Assembly (NCBI RefSeq): GCF_018614055.1
Contig: NZ_JAGGPB010000013.1
Location: 186,001-250,000, forward strand
DNA: 64,000 nt
Direction of reading: 5' to 3'
Origin: Streptomyces sp. ISL-98
GTDB lineage: Bacteria > Actinomycetota > Actinomycetes > Streptomycetales > Streptomycetaceae
Below, piece after piece: positions 44,468 to 53,544 of this stretch. The position numbers and the translations under genes are program-made. Every line of letters starts with the position of its first letter. The first letter of the stretch is position 1. The notes beneath the pieces are model-generated. The model searched no databases. It was not told the DNA's origin and was given only the letters and a program-made list of their open reading frames with translations.

Positions 44468-44758
44468 TCATATCTGGCTCTCCATCCGCTCGACGGCGTT
44501 CTTGGCCTCCACGAGGTCGGCGCCCGTGATCTCGCGGTAGAGCTTGATCGCCGGAATCTTCTTCCCGTCCCGCAGGAGCGCGTTGACCCGGTCCAGTTCG
44601 GGATCGGCTTCCTGGATGCCCAACTGGCCGAGGATGAGATCGATCTTGCGCTCGAGGCGGGCGACGTTGCGGGTGGTTCGTTTGATCCGGCCATCGGTGA
44701 TCGAGCCCACCAGCACGACGACGACGAGGAGGGCGAGGAACAACATCTCCGTATTCAT
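44468..44758 (-). CDS. Membrane-anchored ribosomal L7/L12 C-terminal-like domain protein
   Basis: A 96-residue protein: N-terminal transmembrane helix MNTEMLFLALLVVVVLVGSI, a short coiled-coil-like linker (RNVARLERKIDLILGQLGI) and a C-terminal region with KIPAIKLYREITGADLVEAKNAVE, matching the L7/L12 C-terminal signature. It is not the ribosomal stalk protein, because it lacks the N-terminal dimer domain and is membrane-bound. ATG 44758. It lies upstream of the nrdA riboswitch on the same strand. Function unknown. Confidence 0.8.
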   Translation of the reverse strand: MNTEMLFLALLVVVVLVGSITDGRIKRTTRNVARLERKIDLILGQLGIQEADPELDRVNALLRDGKKIPAIKLYREITGADLVEAKNAVERMESQI

Positions 44759-44790
44759 GATCCGCGATCCTAATGAGCGCGGGTACGGCG

Positions 44791-44827
44791 ACGGGCCGTC
44801 GCATCCCCGGGGGATGCGACGGCCCGT
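44791..44827 (-). terminator. Terminator of the cstA-ybdD operon
   Basis: A near-perfect 18-bp stem: 44791-44808 (ACGGGCCGTCGCATCCCC) with 44810-44827, located just past the ybdD stop in the direction of transcription. Confidence 0.8.
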
Positions 44828-44851
44828 ACAACTGCCGGTCGTGTCACTGGC

Positions 44852-45055
44852 TCAGCAGCAGCGGAAGCCCTCGCGGGGGTCTGCCTCGCGGGCGTCGGTG
44901 CGGCTGCGCTCGAACTCCCGGCGGGTCATGACCGGGGCCTGGGGGTCGTGGGAACGGGCGTGCGCGACATAGCGGTCGTACGTCGACTCGCCCGTCAGCT
45001 CGCGGACGTACCAACGGATCCGGCCCGCCGCCCGGCGCACGTCCGTGAGGGTCAT
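44852..45055 (-). CDS. YbdD/YjiX family protein (CstA partner)
   Basis: A 67-residue protein, MTLTDVRRAAGRIRWYVREL..., with the family pattern YDRYVAHARSHDPQAPVMTRREFERSR and C-terminal CC. YbdD/YjiX proteins accompany CstA-type pyruvate/peptide transporters and are needed for their activity. The ATG overlaps the cstA stop (ATGA), so it is translationally coupled. It is short but well supported by context. Confidence 0.85.
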   Translation of the reverse strand: MTLTDVRRAAGRIRWYVRELTGESTYDRYVAHARSHDPQAPVMTRREFERSRTDAREADPREGFRCC

Positions 45056-47295
45056 TCCGGCGTTCCTGTTCCGACTGTCTCCGCCCCGGCCGTCCCCGTA
45101 CCGACGGGCTCGGCCTCCTTGCGGATGCCGCCCTCCGGGCCGAGGCCCGCCGCCACGAGCTCCGCCTTCTCCTCCTTGGTCGCGATGATCGACGCGGGCG
45201 CGACGAGCCGCGACTCGACGAACGGAGCCTCGCTGAGCGTGGCGCTCGCGGGGTGGCGGACCGCCTTGACGCACACCCTGGCCGCGTCGACGAGCACCAC
45301 CACGATGAGGATCGCGAAGAGCGCGCACAGCACGCCGTCGACCGTGGAGTTGGTGACGACGGTGTGCATGTCGTCGAGGCTCTTGGCGGGCGGCAGTACC
45401 TGGCCGGCGTCGATGCCCGCCTGGTACTTGTCGCGCTGGGCGAAGAAGCCGACCTTCACGTCGTCCGAGAAGATCTTCTGCCAGCTCGCGGTGAGCGTGA
45501 CCGCGGCGTCCCAGGCGAGCGGGACGGCGGTGACCCATGCCCACTTCAGCCGCCCGGACTTGACGAGCAGTGTGGTGCAGACGGCGAGTGCGACGGCGGC
45601 GAGGAGCTGGTTGGCGATGCCGAACAGCGGGAAGAGCTGGTTGATGCCGCCCAGCGGGTCGTGCACGCCGACCCACAGGAAGTAGCCCCAGCCGCCGACG
45701 ACGACCGCGCTGGCGAACCAGACGCCCGGCTTCCAGCTGACCTGGCGGAACGGCCTGTAGACGTTGCCGAGCATGTCCTGGAGCATGAAGCGGCCGACGC
45801 GGGTGCCTGCGTCCACCGTGGTGAGGATGAACAGCGCCTCGAACATGATGGCGAAGTGGTACCAGAACGCCTTCATCCCGGCTCCGCCGACGACCGCCGA
45901 GAAGATCTCCGACATGCCGAGCGCGAAGGTCGGCGCACCACCGGTGCGCGACAGGAGGCTCTGCTCCTCGACGTCCGCCGCCGCCTTGGCCAGCGCGTCG
46001 GGGGAGATGGAGAATCCGAGGTTGGTCACCGCTTCGGACGCGGCCTGGACGTTGTCACCGATCACACCGGCGGGCGAGTTGATCGCGAAGTACAGGCCCG
46101 GGTCGATGATGCAGGCCGTGATCATCGCCATGACCGCGACGAACGACTCGGTCAGCATGGCGCCGTAACCGATCATCCGGATCTGCGTCTCCTTCTGGAC
46201 CATCTTCGGGGTGGTGCCCGAAGAGACCAGGGAGTGGAAGCCGGAGAGCGCGCCGCAGGCGATGGTGATGAAGACGAACGGGAACATCGAGCCGGCGAAG
46301 ACCGGGCCCGTGCCGCTGGTCGCGAAGTCGGTGACGGCGTCCATCTTCAGCGTCGGCAGGGCGATGAAGACGCCGAGCGCCAGCAGCCCGATCGTGCCGA
46401 CCTTCATGAACGTCGAGAGGTAGTCGCGCGGGGCCAGGAGCAGCCACACCGGCAGCACCGAGGCCAGGAAGCCGTAGACGATCATCCAGATGACGAGCGT
46501 GCCCGGCTCCAGCGTGAATGTGTCCGCCCACGACGACTCAGCGACCCAGCCGCCCGCGACGATCGCGAGCAGCAGCAGCGATACGCCGATGAGCGACACC
46601 TCGCTGACCCGGCCGGGACGCAGAATGCGCAGGTATACGCCCATGAAGAGCGCGATCGGGATCGTCATGCCGATGGAGAAGACGCCCCACGGCGAGTGCG
46701 CGAGGGCGTTGACGATGACCAGCGCGAGCACCGCGAGCAGGATGATCATGATGGCGAAGACGGCGATCAGCGCGGCCGCGCCGCCGAAGGGCCCTATCTC
46801 GTCACGTGCCATCTGGCCGAGCGAACGGCCGTTGCGGCGCGTGGAGAAGAACAGCGTCACCATGTCCTGGACGGCGCCGGCGAAGATGACGCCGACGATG
46901 ATCCAGATCGTGCCGGGCAGGTAGCCCATCTGCGCGGCGAGCACGGGCCCGACCAGCGGCCCGGCGCCCGCGATCGCGGCGAAGTGGTGCCCGAACAGGA
47001 CGCGCCGGTCGGTGGGGTGGAAGTCGACGCCGTTGTCGAGCCGCTCGGCGGGGGTGGCCCGGTTCTTGTCGACCTTCAGGACGCGGTTGGCGATGAAGCG
47101 CGAGTAGAAGCGGTACGCGATGGCGTACGAGCCGAGGGCCGCCACCAGCATCCAGGCGGCGGAGACCTCTTCGCCCCGCGAGAGAGCGAGGACGGACCAG
47201 CCGATCGCTCCGACGAGGGCCACCGTGGCCCATATGGCTATGGACTTCGGGGACAGTGCCCGTTGCCCCTCGGGTGGAGGTGTCGATTCCGGCAT
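45052..47295 (-). CDS. cstA: CstA-family carbon-starvation transporter
   Basis: A 747-residue integral membrane protein of the CstA/BtsT family, taking up pyruvate or peptides during carbon limitation. About 16 hydrophobic helices are visible; typical blocks are NGVDFHPTDRRVLFGHHFAAIAGAGPLVGP, GAVQDMVTLFFSTRRNGRSLGQMARDEIG and AGTRVGRFMLQDMLG. ATG 47295 follows GAGGGGACGG. The polar C-terminus has a Glu/Gly/Thr-rich tail. It forms a two-gene operon with ybdD. No CRP or dre site was recognised in its upstream region. Confidence 0.92.
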   Translation of the reverse strand: MPESTPPPEGQRALSPKSIAIWATVALVGAIGWSVLALSRGEEVSAAWMLVAALGSYAIAYRFYSRFIANRVLKVDKNRATPAERLDNGVDFHPTDRRVLFGHHFAAIAGAGPLVGPVLAAQMGYLPGTIWIIVGVIFAGAVQDMVTLFFSTRRNGRSLGQMARDEIGPFGGAAALIAVFAIMIILLAVLALVIVNALAHSPWGVFSIGMTIPIALFMGVYLRILRPGRVSEVSLIGVSLLLLAIVAGGWVAESSWADTFTLEPGTLVIWMIVYGFLASVLPVWLLLAPRDYLSTFMKVGTIGLLALGVFIALPTLKMDAVTDFATSGTGPVFAGSMFPFVFITIACGALSGFHSLVSSGTTPKMVQKETQIRMIGYGAMLTESFVAVMAMITACIIDPGLYFAINSPAGVIGDNVQAASEAVTNLGFSISPDALAKAAADVEEQSLLSRTGGAPTFALGMSEIFSAVVGGAGMKAFWYHFAIMFEALFILTTVDAGTRVGRFMLQDMLGNVYRPFRQVSWKPGVWFASAVVVGGWGYFLWVGVHDPLGGINQLFPLFGIANQLLAAVALAVCTTLLVKSGRLKWAWVTAVPLAWDAAVTLTASWQKIFSDDVKVGFFAQRDKYQAGIDAGQVLPPAKSLDDMHTVVTNSTVDGVLCALFAILIVVVLVDAARVCVKAVRHPASATLSEAPFVESRLVAPASIIATKEEKAELVAAGLGPEGGIRKEAEPVGTGTAGAETVGTGTPE

Positions 47296-47460
47296 GACGA
47301 TCCGTCCCCTCGCGCGATCTTCCTCGTAACGTGCGCGAAATCTAGGCGCTGTGACCGCCGTCCGTAACCCCCCGTCCGCATATCGGTACGGACACGGTGA
47401 CGTCGCCGCAGGTCAGGGGGGCTCCGCGGCAGGCCGTCAGGCCGTCGGCCGGGCCGCCGG

Positions 47461-47584
47461 GTCAGTCCGTCTCGGGCGGCTTCAGGTTCGCCACGCTGTG
47501 CTGTTCCGGGGGCAACCCCCGGACCCCCGGCCGCTCCTTGGCCGGCGCCGTCAGTCCGTCTCCGGCCGCTTCAGGTTCGCCACG
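47461..47584. repeat. Duplication of the dasR 3' end flanking a hairpin
   Basis: The 35-base sequence at 47461-47495 matches 47550-47584 at 33 of 35 positions. The second copy is the real end of dasR (last ~11 codons plus stop); the first lies 89 bases downstream of it in the dasR direction. Between them sit TTCCGGGGG-CAA-CCCCCGGA (about 47504-47524) and a GGCCG/CGGCC hairpin, resembling a Streptomyces intergenic palindrome and able to terminate dasR. Confidence 0.75.
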
Positions 47585-48318
47585 AACTTGTAGCGGTCGC
47601 CCCGGTAGACCGAGCGCACCCACTCCACCGGATCGCCGTTCCCGTCGATCGAGTGCCGGGACAGCATCAGCATCGGCAGGCCCACGTCCGTACCGAGCAG
47701 CCCGGCCTCGCGCGGCGTGGCGAGCGAGGTCTCGATGGTCTCCTCGGCCTCGGCGAGCCGTACGTCGTACACCTCCGCCAAGGCGGTGTAGAGCGACGTG
47801 TACTTGACGAGCGAGCGGCGCAGCGCGGGGAAGCGCTTCGCCGACAGGTGCGTCGTCTCGATGGCCATCGGCTCGCCGCTCGCCAGCCGCAGGCGCTCGA
47901 TGCGCAGGACACGGCCGCCCGGGCTGATGTCGAGCAGCCCGGCGAGCGTGTCGTCGGCTGTCACGTACCCGATGTCGAGGAGCTGGGACGTGGGCTCAAG
48001 GCCCTGCGCCCGCATGTCCTCGGTGTACGAGGTGAGTTGGAGGGCCTGCGAGACCTTGGGCTTGGCCACGAAGGTGCCCTTGCCCTGGATCCGTTCGAGG
48101 CGGCCCTCGACGACCAGCTCCTGCAGCGCCTGGCGCACGGTCGTGCGTGACGTGTCGAACTCGGCTGCCAGGGTCCGCTCCGGCGGCACCGGCGTCCCCG
48201 GCGGCAGCGTTTCCGTCATATCCAGCAAATGCCGCTTTAGCCGGTAGTACTTGGGTACGCGCGCCGTACGAGTCGCCGGCCCGCCCTCGGCTTCTGTGCC
48301 GCCCCCGTCCGTGGCCAT
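47551..48318 (-). CDS. dasR: GntR/HutC-family global regulator DasR
   Basis: A 255-residue regulator of N-acetylglucosamine uptake and metabolism, development and antibiotics; its DNA binding is released by glucosamine-6-phosphate. The winged helix is [14 protein letters not shown]...[40 protein letters not shown] in outline (residues ~20-85); the UTRA ligand domain follows ([25 protein letters not shown]-less Ser/Arg phosphate site). ATG 48318 follows GGAAGG. It is divergent from dasABC, with two dre-like sites between. Its 3' end is duplicated downstream. Confidence 0.95.
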   Translation of the reverse strand: MATDGGGTEAEGGPATRTARVPKYYRLKRHLLDMTETLPPGTPVPPERTLAAEFDTSRTTVRQALQELVVEGRLERIQGKGTFVAKPKVSQALQLTSYTEDMRAQGLEPTSQLLDIGYVTADDTLAGLLDISPGGRVLRIERLRLASGEPMAIETTHLSAKRFPALRRSLVKYTSLYTALAEVYDVRLAEAEETIETSLATPREAGLLGTDVGLPMLMLSRHSIDGNGDPVEWVRSVYRGDRYKFVANLKRPETD

Positions 48319-48464
48319 GACCCGCCTTCCCGACTTCTGTGCTGCTGCCGTCACCGGCTCCTCCGACTGTCGCGGCTCACATGGTGGCACGGCCTCGTCA
48401 CGGGACGTCGCCCTTACTCAGGTGTCGGTCCGATAACGGACGCGAGTGCCCTTCTTATACACCC

Positions 48465-48493
48465 TTGACACCCCTAAAGGTCTAGGCCAAGCT
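48465..48493 (+). promoter_or_regulatory. Probable dasA promoter
   Basis: TTGACA (48465-48470) and a weak -10 (CAAGCT, 48488-48493) with a 17-base spacer, ~150 bases before dasA. A dre-like site occupies the spacer, consistent with DasR repression. Confidence 0.5.
48476..48491 (+). promoter_or_regulatory. dre-like DasR site 1 (dasA promoter)
   Basis: AAAGGTCTAGGCCAAG, 11 of 16 matches to the dre consensus ACTGGTCTAGACCAGT, inside the dasA promoter spacer. Confidence 0.6.
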
Positions 48494-48499
48494 CCCGGT

Positions 48500-48515
48500 A
48501 CTGGTCTAAACCATT
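48500..48515 (+). promoter_or_regulatory. dre DasR site 2 (dasA promoter)
   Basis: ACTGGTCTAAACCATT matches the dre consensus at 13 of 16 positions. It is followed by AAAGACCAGG, another partial half-site, so DasR could bind cooperatively over 48476-48528. Confidence 0.85.
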
Positions 48516-48646
48516 AAAGACCAGGTCCCAGCCCCACGGGCAGGCCCCTGCGCAGCGACTCCAGTTTCAGCAGTGATGCGACAGGAGCGATACGACGCAA
48601 CTCCCGGGCGGTGTGGGGATTCTCTTGCATCCCTGAGGAGGGTGGC

Positions 48647-49945
48647 GTGAAGCGCAAGCTCATCGCGGCAATTGGTGCGACGGCCATGATGGCTTCGGTC
48701 GCGGCGTGTGGTTCCGGAGACTCCAACGCTTCCAAGGACCCCAAGGAGCGCAACGAGACGCTCACCGTGTGGCTGATGGTCGACGCTCAGAGCACGTGGC
48801 CCGAGCTGGTCAAGGACGTCAACGCCCAGTTCAAGGCGAAGTACCCCAAGACCAAGGTGAACGTCCAGTACCAGCAGTGGGGCGACAAGGCCAAGAAGCT
48901 GGACGCCGCCCTCGCCGGCGACAAGTACCCGGACGTCGTGGAGCTCGGCAACACCGAGACGATGACATACATCCTCAACGGTGCTCTCGGCGAGATCGAC
49001 CCGAAGAAGTACGAGAATTCCGACACCTGGATCAAGGGCCTCAAGGACACATGTTCCTTCGAGGGCAAGCAGTACTGCGTGCCCTACTACGCGGGCGCCC
49101 GCGTAGCGCTCTACAACAAGGACATGTTCAAGGCGGGCACCGGCTCCGACAAGCTGCCCGAGACCGAGGCCGACCTGACCAAGGCCCTCGACAAGGTCGG
49201 CAAGAAGTACGGCAAGGACAAGGCGTTCTCGCCGCTCTACCTGCCGGGCCGCTACTGGTACGCCGCCATGTCGTACGTCGCCGCGTACGGCGGCCAGATA
49301 GCCAAGTACGACGAGGGCACCAAGGAGTGGAAGTCCTCCCTCTCCACGCCTGAGGCGCAGAAGGGCATCAAGCACTTCACCGACCTGGTCGACACGTACA
49401 ACAACGGCGACAAGACCAAGGACGAGCAGGACCACGCCAACGTCATGGCCAATGAGAAGACCGCTCTTCTCTACGGCAACGGCTGGGAAGCCGGCAGCGT
49501 CATCGACCCCAAGGCCAACGGCAACGCCAAGCTGAAGGACAAGATCGGCGTCGCCGGTATGCCCGGCCCCGACGGCAAGGCCCTGCCGTCCTTCATCGGC
49601 GGCTCCGACCTCGCCACCATCTCCAAGTCCAAGGTCCAGGACCTCGGCGAGGAGTGGATCTCGATGTTCACGAGCGCGAAGTCGCAGGAGGTCCTCGCCT
49701 CCAAGAACATCCTGCCGAACAACACCAAGCAGCTCGCGCCGCTGAAGGCCAAGCCGGAGACCGCTCCGATCGCCAACGCCGTGCCCGACGCGTGGTTCAC
49801 GCCGATCGCCCCGGGCTGGACGGCCATCGAGAAGAAGGAAATTCTCGAAGTCATGCTGCTCGACATCATCAAGGGCAAGTCGGTCGAGGAGGCCACCAAG
49901 GCCGCCGACGCGGAGATCGACAAGCTGATCAACGAAGAGTCCTGA
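48647..49945 (+). CDS. dasA: Chitobiose/N-acetylglucosamine ABC transporter, solute-binding lipoprotein DasA
   Basis: A 432-residue extracellular lipoprotein that binds chitobiose for the DasABC importer. The signal peptide MKRKLIAAIGATAMMASVAAC has a lipobox ending at C21. The mature part is a family 1 binding protein (LTVWLMVDAQSTWPELVKDVN, YPDVVELGNTETMTYI, AYGGQIAKYD). GTG 48647 follows GAGGAGGG (48636-48643); the frame is open 12 codons upstream without support. It is under DasR control through the upstream dre sites and is the most expressed part of the das operon in known species. Confidence 0.95.
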   Translation: MKRKLIAAIGATAMMASVAACGSGDSNASKDPKERNETLTVWLMVDAQSTWPELVKDVNAQFKAKYPKTKVNVQYQQWGDKAKKLDAALAGDKYPDVVELGNTETMTYILNGALGEIDPKKYENSDTWIKGLKDTCSFEGKQYCVPYYAGARVALYNKDMFKAGTGSDKLPETEADLTKALDKVGKKYGKDKAFSPLYLPGRYWYAAMSYVAAYGGQIAKYDEGTKEWKSSLSTPEAQKGIKHFTDLVDTYNNGDKTKDEQDHANVMANEKTALLYGNGWEAGSVIDPKANGNAKLKDKIGVAGMPGPDGKALPSFIGGSDLATISKSKVQDLGEEWISMFTSAKSQEVLASKNILPNNTKQLAPLKAKPETAPIANAVPDAWFTPIAPGWTAIEKKEILEVMLLDIIKGKSVEEATKAADAEIDKLINEES

Positions 49946-50042
49946 ACCAGAGCTTCTTGATCACTTGTGGGGGTGGCGGTTCCTTCGGGGCCCGCTGCCC
50001 CCGCCCTCCGGTATCCGGCCCGAACGGAAGGCAGCCAGCACG

Positions 50043-51038
50043 ATGAGTGCCGCCGACATTCAAGCAGCAGACCCCCCGGCAACCATGGATCAGGCCCCCG
50101 AGATCATCGGCCCCGAGCCGTCCGAGGGTGCGCCACGCAGGCCGCGGAAGGCCGGCGCCCTGCTGCCGTACCTCCTGATAGCCCCCGCGTTCGTCGCGAT
50201 CGCTGCCGTGTTCGTCTGGCCGCTGGTCAAGACGGTGATCATGTCCTTCCAGGACGTCGGCCGCCGCGAACTGTGGACCGGGGAAGCCGCCCCCTGGGTG
50301 GGATTCGACCAGTTCACCGAGATCCTCGGCGACGGCGAGTTCTGGGACGTCGTCGTACGCACGATCGTCTTCATGGCCGCCTGCGTGGTGTCCACGATGG
50401 TGATCGGGCTCGGCCTCGCCATGGTGATGCAGCGCATGTCCACCTGGGCCCGGCTGCTGCTCACGGCCGCGCTCATCGCGGCCTGGTCGATGCCGCTGCT
50501 CGTGGCGACCTCGATCTTCCGCTGGTTCGCCGACTCCGACTACGGCGTACTGAACATGGTGCTGACGGAGTATCTGCGCCTGGACTTCCAGGGCCACAAC
50601 TGGTTCCTCGACTCCACGCAGGGCTTCACCATCATCGGCGCGGTCGTCGTCTGGGGCGCTGTCCCCTTCGTCACGATCACGCTCTACGCCGCGCTGACCC
50701 AGGTCCCCAAGGAGCTGGAGGAGGCTGCGTCCCTCGACGGCGCCGGCACCGGCGGCGTATTCCGTTACGTCACCTGGCCGGTCATCAAGCCGGTCTTCCA
50801 GATGGTCGCCACCCTGTCGGTGATCTGGGACTTCAATGTCTTCGGCCAGGTCTTCCTGATTCGCGGCAACAAGCCGGAACCGGAGTACGCGCTGCTCGGC
50901 CTCTACTCCTTCGAGAAGGCATTCGAGTCCAACTCCTTCAGCCAGGGCGCGGCGATCTCCCTCATCACGGTCCTGCTGCTGTCCGGCGTCGCCGTGTACT
51001 ACCTGCGCCAGCTGCTCAAGATCGGAGAGGTCGAGTGA
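50043..51038 (+). CDS. dasB: Chitobiose ABC transporter permease DasB
   Basis: A 331-residue permease with six transmembrane helices and the EAA loop that contacts the shared ATPase (EEAASLDGAGTGGVFRYVTW near residue 235). The N-terminal ~35 residues are a cytosolic acidic tail. ATG 50043 follows GGAAGG; the 97-base gap after dasA is GC-rich and may contain a stem-loop that lowers dasBC relative to dasA. No ATPase gene is in the operon; streptomycete sugar importers share MsiK, which is not in this window. Confidence 0.93.
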   Translation: MSAADIQAADPPATMDQAPEIIGPEPSEGAPRRPRKAGALLPYLLIAPAFVAIAAVFVWPLVKTVIMSFQDVGRRELWTGEAAPWVGFDQFTEILGDGEFWDVVVRTIVFMAACVVSTMVIGLGLAMVMQRMSTWARLLLTAALIAAWSMPLLVATSIFRWFADSDYGVLNMVLTEYLRLDFQGHNWFLDSTQGFTIIGAVVVWGAVPFVTITLYAALTQVPKELEEAASLDGAGTGGVFRYVTWPVIKPVFQMVATLSVIWDFNVFGQVFLIRGNKPEPEYALLGLYSFEKAFESNSFSQGAAISLITVLLLSGVAVYYLRQLLKIGEVE

Positions 51039-51892
51039 GCGTCTCCACTCCCCAGGTCCTGCGACCCGACCGCAAGAAGAACCGGCTGCTCTTCAACGTC
51101 GTAGGGCTGCTGGCCTTCGTCGTCATGGCCTTCCCGGTCTACTGGCTGGTCATCAGTGCACTGCGGCCGAACAGCGAAATCCGCAGCTACGACCAGACGT
51201 TGTGGCCCTCGTCGATCACCTTCGACAACTTCCAGCGGGCCATCAACATGCCGAACTTCGGCACGGCGATCCAGTCCAGCCTGATCATCTGTGTCACCGC
51301 GGTCGTCGGCGCCATGGTGCTCTCCACCATCGCCGCCTTCGCGATCGGCCGCTTCCGGTTCTTCGGCCGCAAGGCCTTCATGATGGTGCTGCTCGTCGTG
51401 CAGCTGCTGCCGCCGACCGCGATGCTCATCCCCATCTACATCCAGCTCAACGACCTGGGCGGGCTCAACGAGTACTGGGGCGTGACGATCATCTATCTCG
51501 TCTCCACGCTGCCCTTCGCGACCTGGATGATCCGCGGCTTCGTGATCAACATTCCGAAGGAACTGGAGGAGTCCGCGATGGTGGACGGCTGCAGCCGGAT
51601 GGGCGCCTTCTGGCGCGTCATCTTCCCGCTGCTCGCCCCCGGCCTCGCCGCCGCCTCGATCTTCTCGCTGATCAATGCGTGGAACGAGTACCTCCTCGCG
51701 TACGTCGTGCTCCAGGACAACGACAAATACACGCTCAATGTGTGGCTCATGAACTTCACCACCTCCCGCGGTGTGGACTACGGCGCGCTGATGGCCGCCT
51801 CGACGCTCATCGCCATCCCCGTCGTTGTCTTCTTCATGATCGTCCAGAAGAAGATGGCATCGGGTCTCACCTCCGGCGCAGTGAAGGGGTAA
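51035..51892 (+). CDS. dasC: Chitobiose ABC transporter permease DasC
   Basis: A 285-residue partner permease with six helices and an EAA-type loop, EESAMVDGCSRMGAFWRVIF. GTG 51035 overlaps the dasB stop (GTGA), so it is translationally coupled. A conserved cytoplasmic start (RPDRKKNRLLFNVVG) precedes helix one. It forms the channel with DasB. Confidence 0.93.
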   Translation: MSVSTPQVLRPDRKKNRLLFNVVGLLAFVVMAFPVYWLVISALRPNSEIRSYDQTLWPSSITFDNFQRAINMPNFGTAIQSSLIICVTAVVGAMVLSTIAAFAIGRFRFFGRKAFMMVLLVVQLLPPTAMLIPIYIQLNDLGGLNEYWGVTIIYLVSTLPFATWMIRGFVINIPKELEESAMVDGCSRMGAFWRVIFPLLAPGLAAASIFSLINAWNEYLLAYVVLQDNDKYTLNVWLMNFTTSRGVDYGALMAASTLIAIPVVVFFMIVQKKMASGLTSGAVKG

Positions 51893-51899
51893 CGCTCCC

Positions 51900-53447
51900 A
51901 TGACGACCTTCGCACGTGGCACTGACACTCTGACGCGCGACGCCCTCGCCGTCCTCCAGCCGGGCTTCCTCGGCACCGCCGCCCCCGACTGGCTGCTGCG
52001 CCGTGTCGGTGAAGGCCTCACCTCCGTCGGCCTGTTCGGCCGCAACATCGCCTCTCCCGGACAACTGGCGGCGCTCACCGCACAGTTGCGCGCCGAGCGC
52101 GACGACGTGCTCGTCGCGATCGACGAGGAGGGTGGTGACGTCACCCGCCTCGAAGTCCGGAGCGGCTCGTCCTTCCCCGGCAATCTCGCGCTAGGCGCGG
52201 TCGACGACACCGAACTGACCAGGGCCGTCGCCCGTGAACTCGGCCGCCGGCTGGAAGAGTGCGGCGTCAACCTCAACTGGGCGCCGTCCGCCGACGTCAA
52301 CTCGAATCCGGGCAATCCGGTCATCGGTGTACGTTCCTTCGGCGCCGACCCGCAGCTCGTGGCCCGGCACACGGCGGCGTACATCGAGGGCCTCCAGTCC
52401 TCCGGTGTCGCCGCCTGCACCAAGCACTTCCCCGGCCACGGCGACACCGCCGTCGACTCGCACCACGCGCTGCCGCGCATCGATGTGGATCTCGCCACGT
52501 TGCACGCCCGTGAGCTGGTGCCTTTCCGTGCCGCGATTGCCGCGGGCTCCAAATCTGTGATGAGCGCGCATATCCTTCTTCCTGCGCTCGACCCGGCCCG
52601 CCCGGCGACTCTGAGCCCGCGGATCCTGACCGGTCTGCTGCGCGAGGAGCTGGGCTACGAAGGGCTTGTCATCACCGACGGCATGGAGATGCAGGCCATC
52701 TCCGCGACGTACGGCATCGAGCGTGGCAGCGTCCTGGCGATCGCCGCCGGCGCCGACGCGATCTGTGTCGGCGGCGGCCTGGCGGACGACGAGACCGTGC
52801 TGCGGCTGCGCGATGCGCTGGTCGCGGCCGTACGGGATGGCGAACTGCCCGAGGAACGGCTGGCCGACGCGGCCGCCCGCGTGCGCGCGCTCGCGGGATG
52901 GACGCGGCAGACCAGGGGGGCCCGGGGGGCTTCGGGGCCGGGCGTGGCTTCACAGGAGGGGACCGCGCCCGGCTCCGAAACCAGCATCGGCCTGGTGGCG
53001 GCCCGCCGCGCGCTGCGCATCACTCGGGCCGCGGACGCCACTCCAGCCACTCCGGCCGCACCCGTCACCTCAGCCCCCTACGTCGCCGCCTTCACCCCCG
53101 TCGCGAACATCGCCGTCGGGGACGAAACGCCGTGGGGCGTGGCGGCCGAGCTCGCGCGACTGCTCCCGGGCACTGAGACGGACACGTACAGCAGCGAGAA
53201 CCCGACGGCCGCGACGCAGGTGCTCGCAGCCGCCGGGGACCGCCGGATCGTCGCCGTCGTACGGGACATCCACCGTCACCCGTGGATGGGCGCGGCCCTC
53301 GACGCGCTGCTCGCGGCCCGCCCCGAGACCGTCGTCGTCGAGATGGGCGTGCCCCAGGCGCCGCCGAGGGGCGCCCTGCACATCGCGACGCACGGCGCCG
53401 CGCGGGTGTGCGGGCTGGCGGCGGCGGAGGTCGTCGCGGGCGTCTGA
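51900..53447 (+). CDS. dasD: Glycoside hydrolase family 3 beta-N-acetylglucosaminidase DasD
   Basis: A 515-residue enzyme that splits imported chitobiose to N-acetylglucosamine. The NagZ-type signature KHFPGHGDT is at 175-183 with the dyad His nearby (DSHHALPRI), and the nucleophile is D260 (VITDGMEM). There is no signal peptide, so it acts in the cytoplasm on transported sugar. The C-terminal ~170 residues form a second domain with a Thr/Ala/Pro-rich linker (ATPATPAAPVTSAP). It starts seven bases after dasC, completing the operon. Confidence 0.9.
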   Translation: MTTFARGTDTLTRDALAVLQPGFLGTAAPDWLLRRVGEGLTSVGLFGRNIASPGQLAALTAQLRAERDDVLVAIDEEGGDVTRLEVRSGSSFPGNLALGAVDDTELTRAVARELGRRLEECGVNLNWAPSADVNSNPGNPVIGVRSFGADPQLVARHTAAYIEGLQSSGVAACTKHFPGHGDTAVDSHHALPRIDVDLATLHARELVPFRAAIAAGSKSVMSAHILLPALDPARPATLSPRILTGLLREELGYEGLVITDGMEMQAISATYGIERGSVLAIAAGADAICVGGGLADDETVLRLRDALVAAVRDGELPEERLADAAARVRALAGWTRQTRGARGASGPGVASQEGTAPGSETSIGLVAARRALRITRAADATPATPAAPVTSAPYVAAFTPVANIAVGDETPWGVAAELARLLPGTETDTYSSENPTAATQVLAAAGDRRIVAVVRDIHRHPWMGAALDALLAARPETVVVEMGVPQAPPRGALHIATHGAARVCGLAAAEVVAGV

Positions 53448-53478
53448 CCTCACGAACGTCTGGCCTCACGAACGTCTG
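53441..53478 (+). repeat. 16-bp tandem repeat at the dasD stop
   Basis: CGTCTGACCTCACGAA (53441-53456), CGTCTGGCCTCACGAA (53457-53472) and a partial third copy. The first unit contains the dasD TGA, so repeat expansion would lie just outside the coding sequence. Confidence 0.6.
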
Positions 53479-53482
53479 ACCA

Positions 53483-53527
53483 CATGAAGGTGCCGGGGTC
53501 CCACAGAGGGGCCCCGGCACCTTCATG
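53483..53527. terminator. Bidirectional terminator between dasD and nagB
   Basis: Perfect 16-bp stem CATGAAGGTGCCGGGG (53483-53498) / CCCCGGCACCTTCATG (53512-53527) between convergent genes. Confidence 0.85.
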
Positions 53528-53544
53528 TCATGTGTCTTTGTGCC

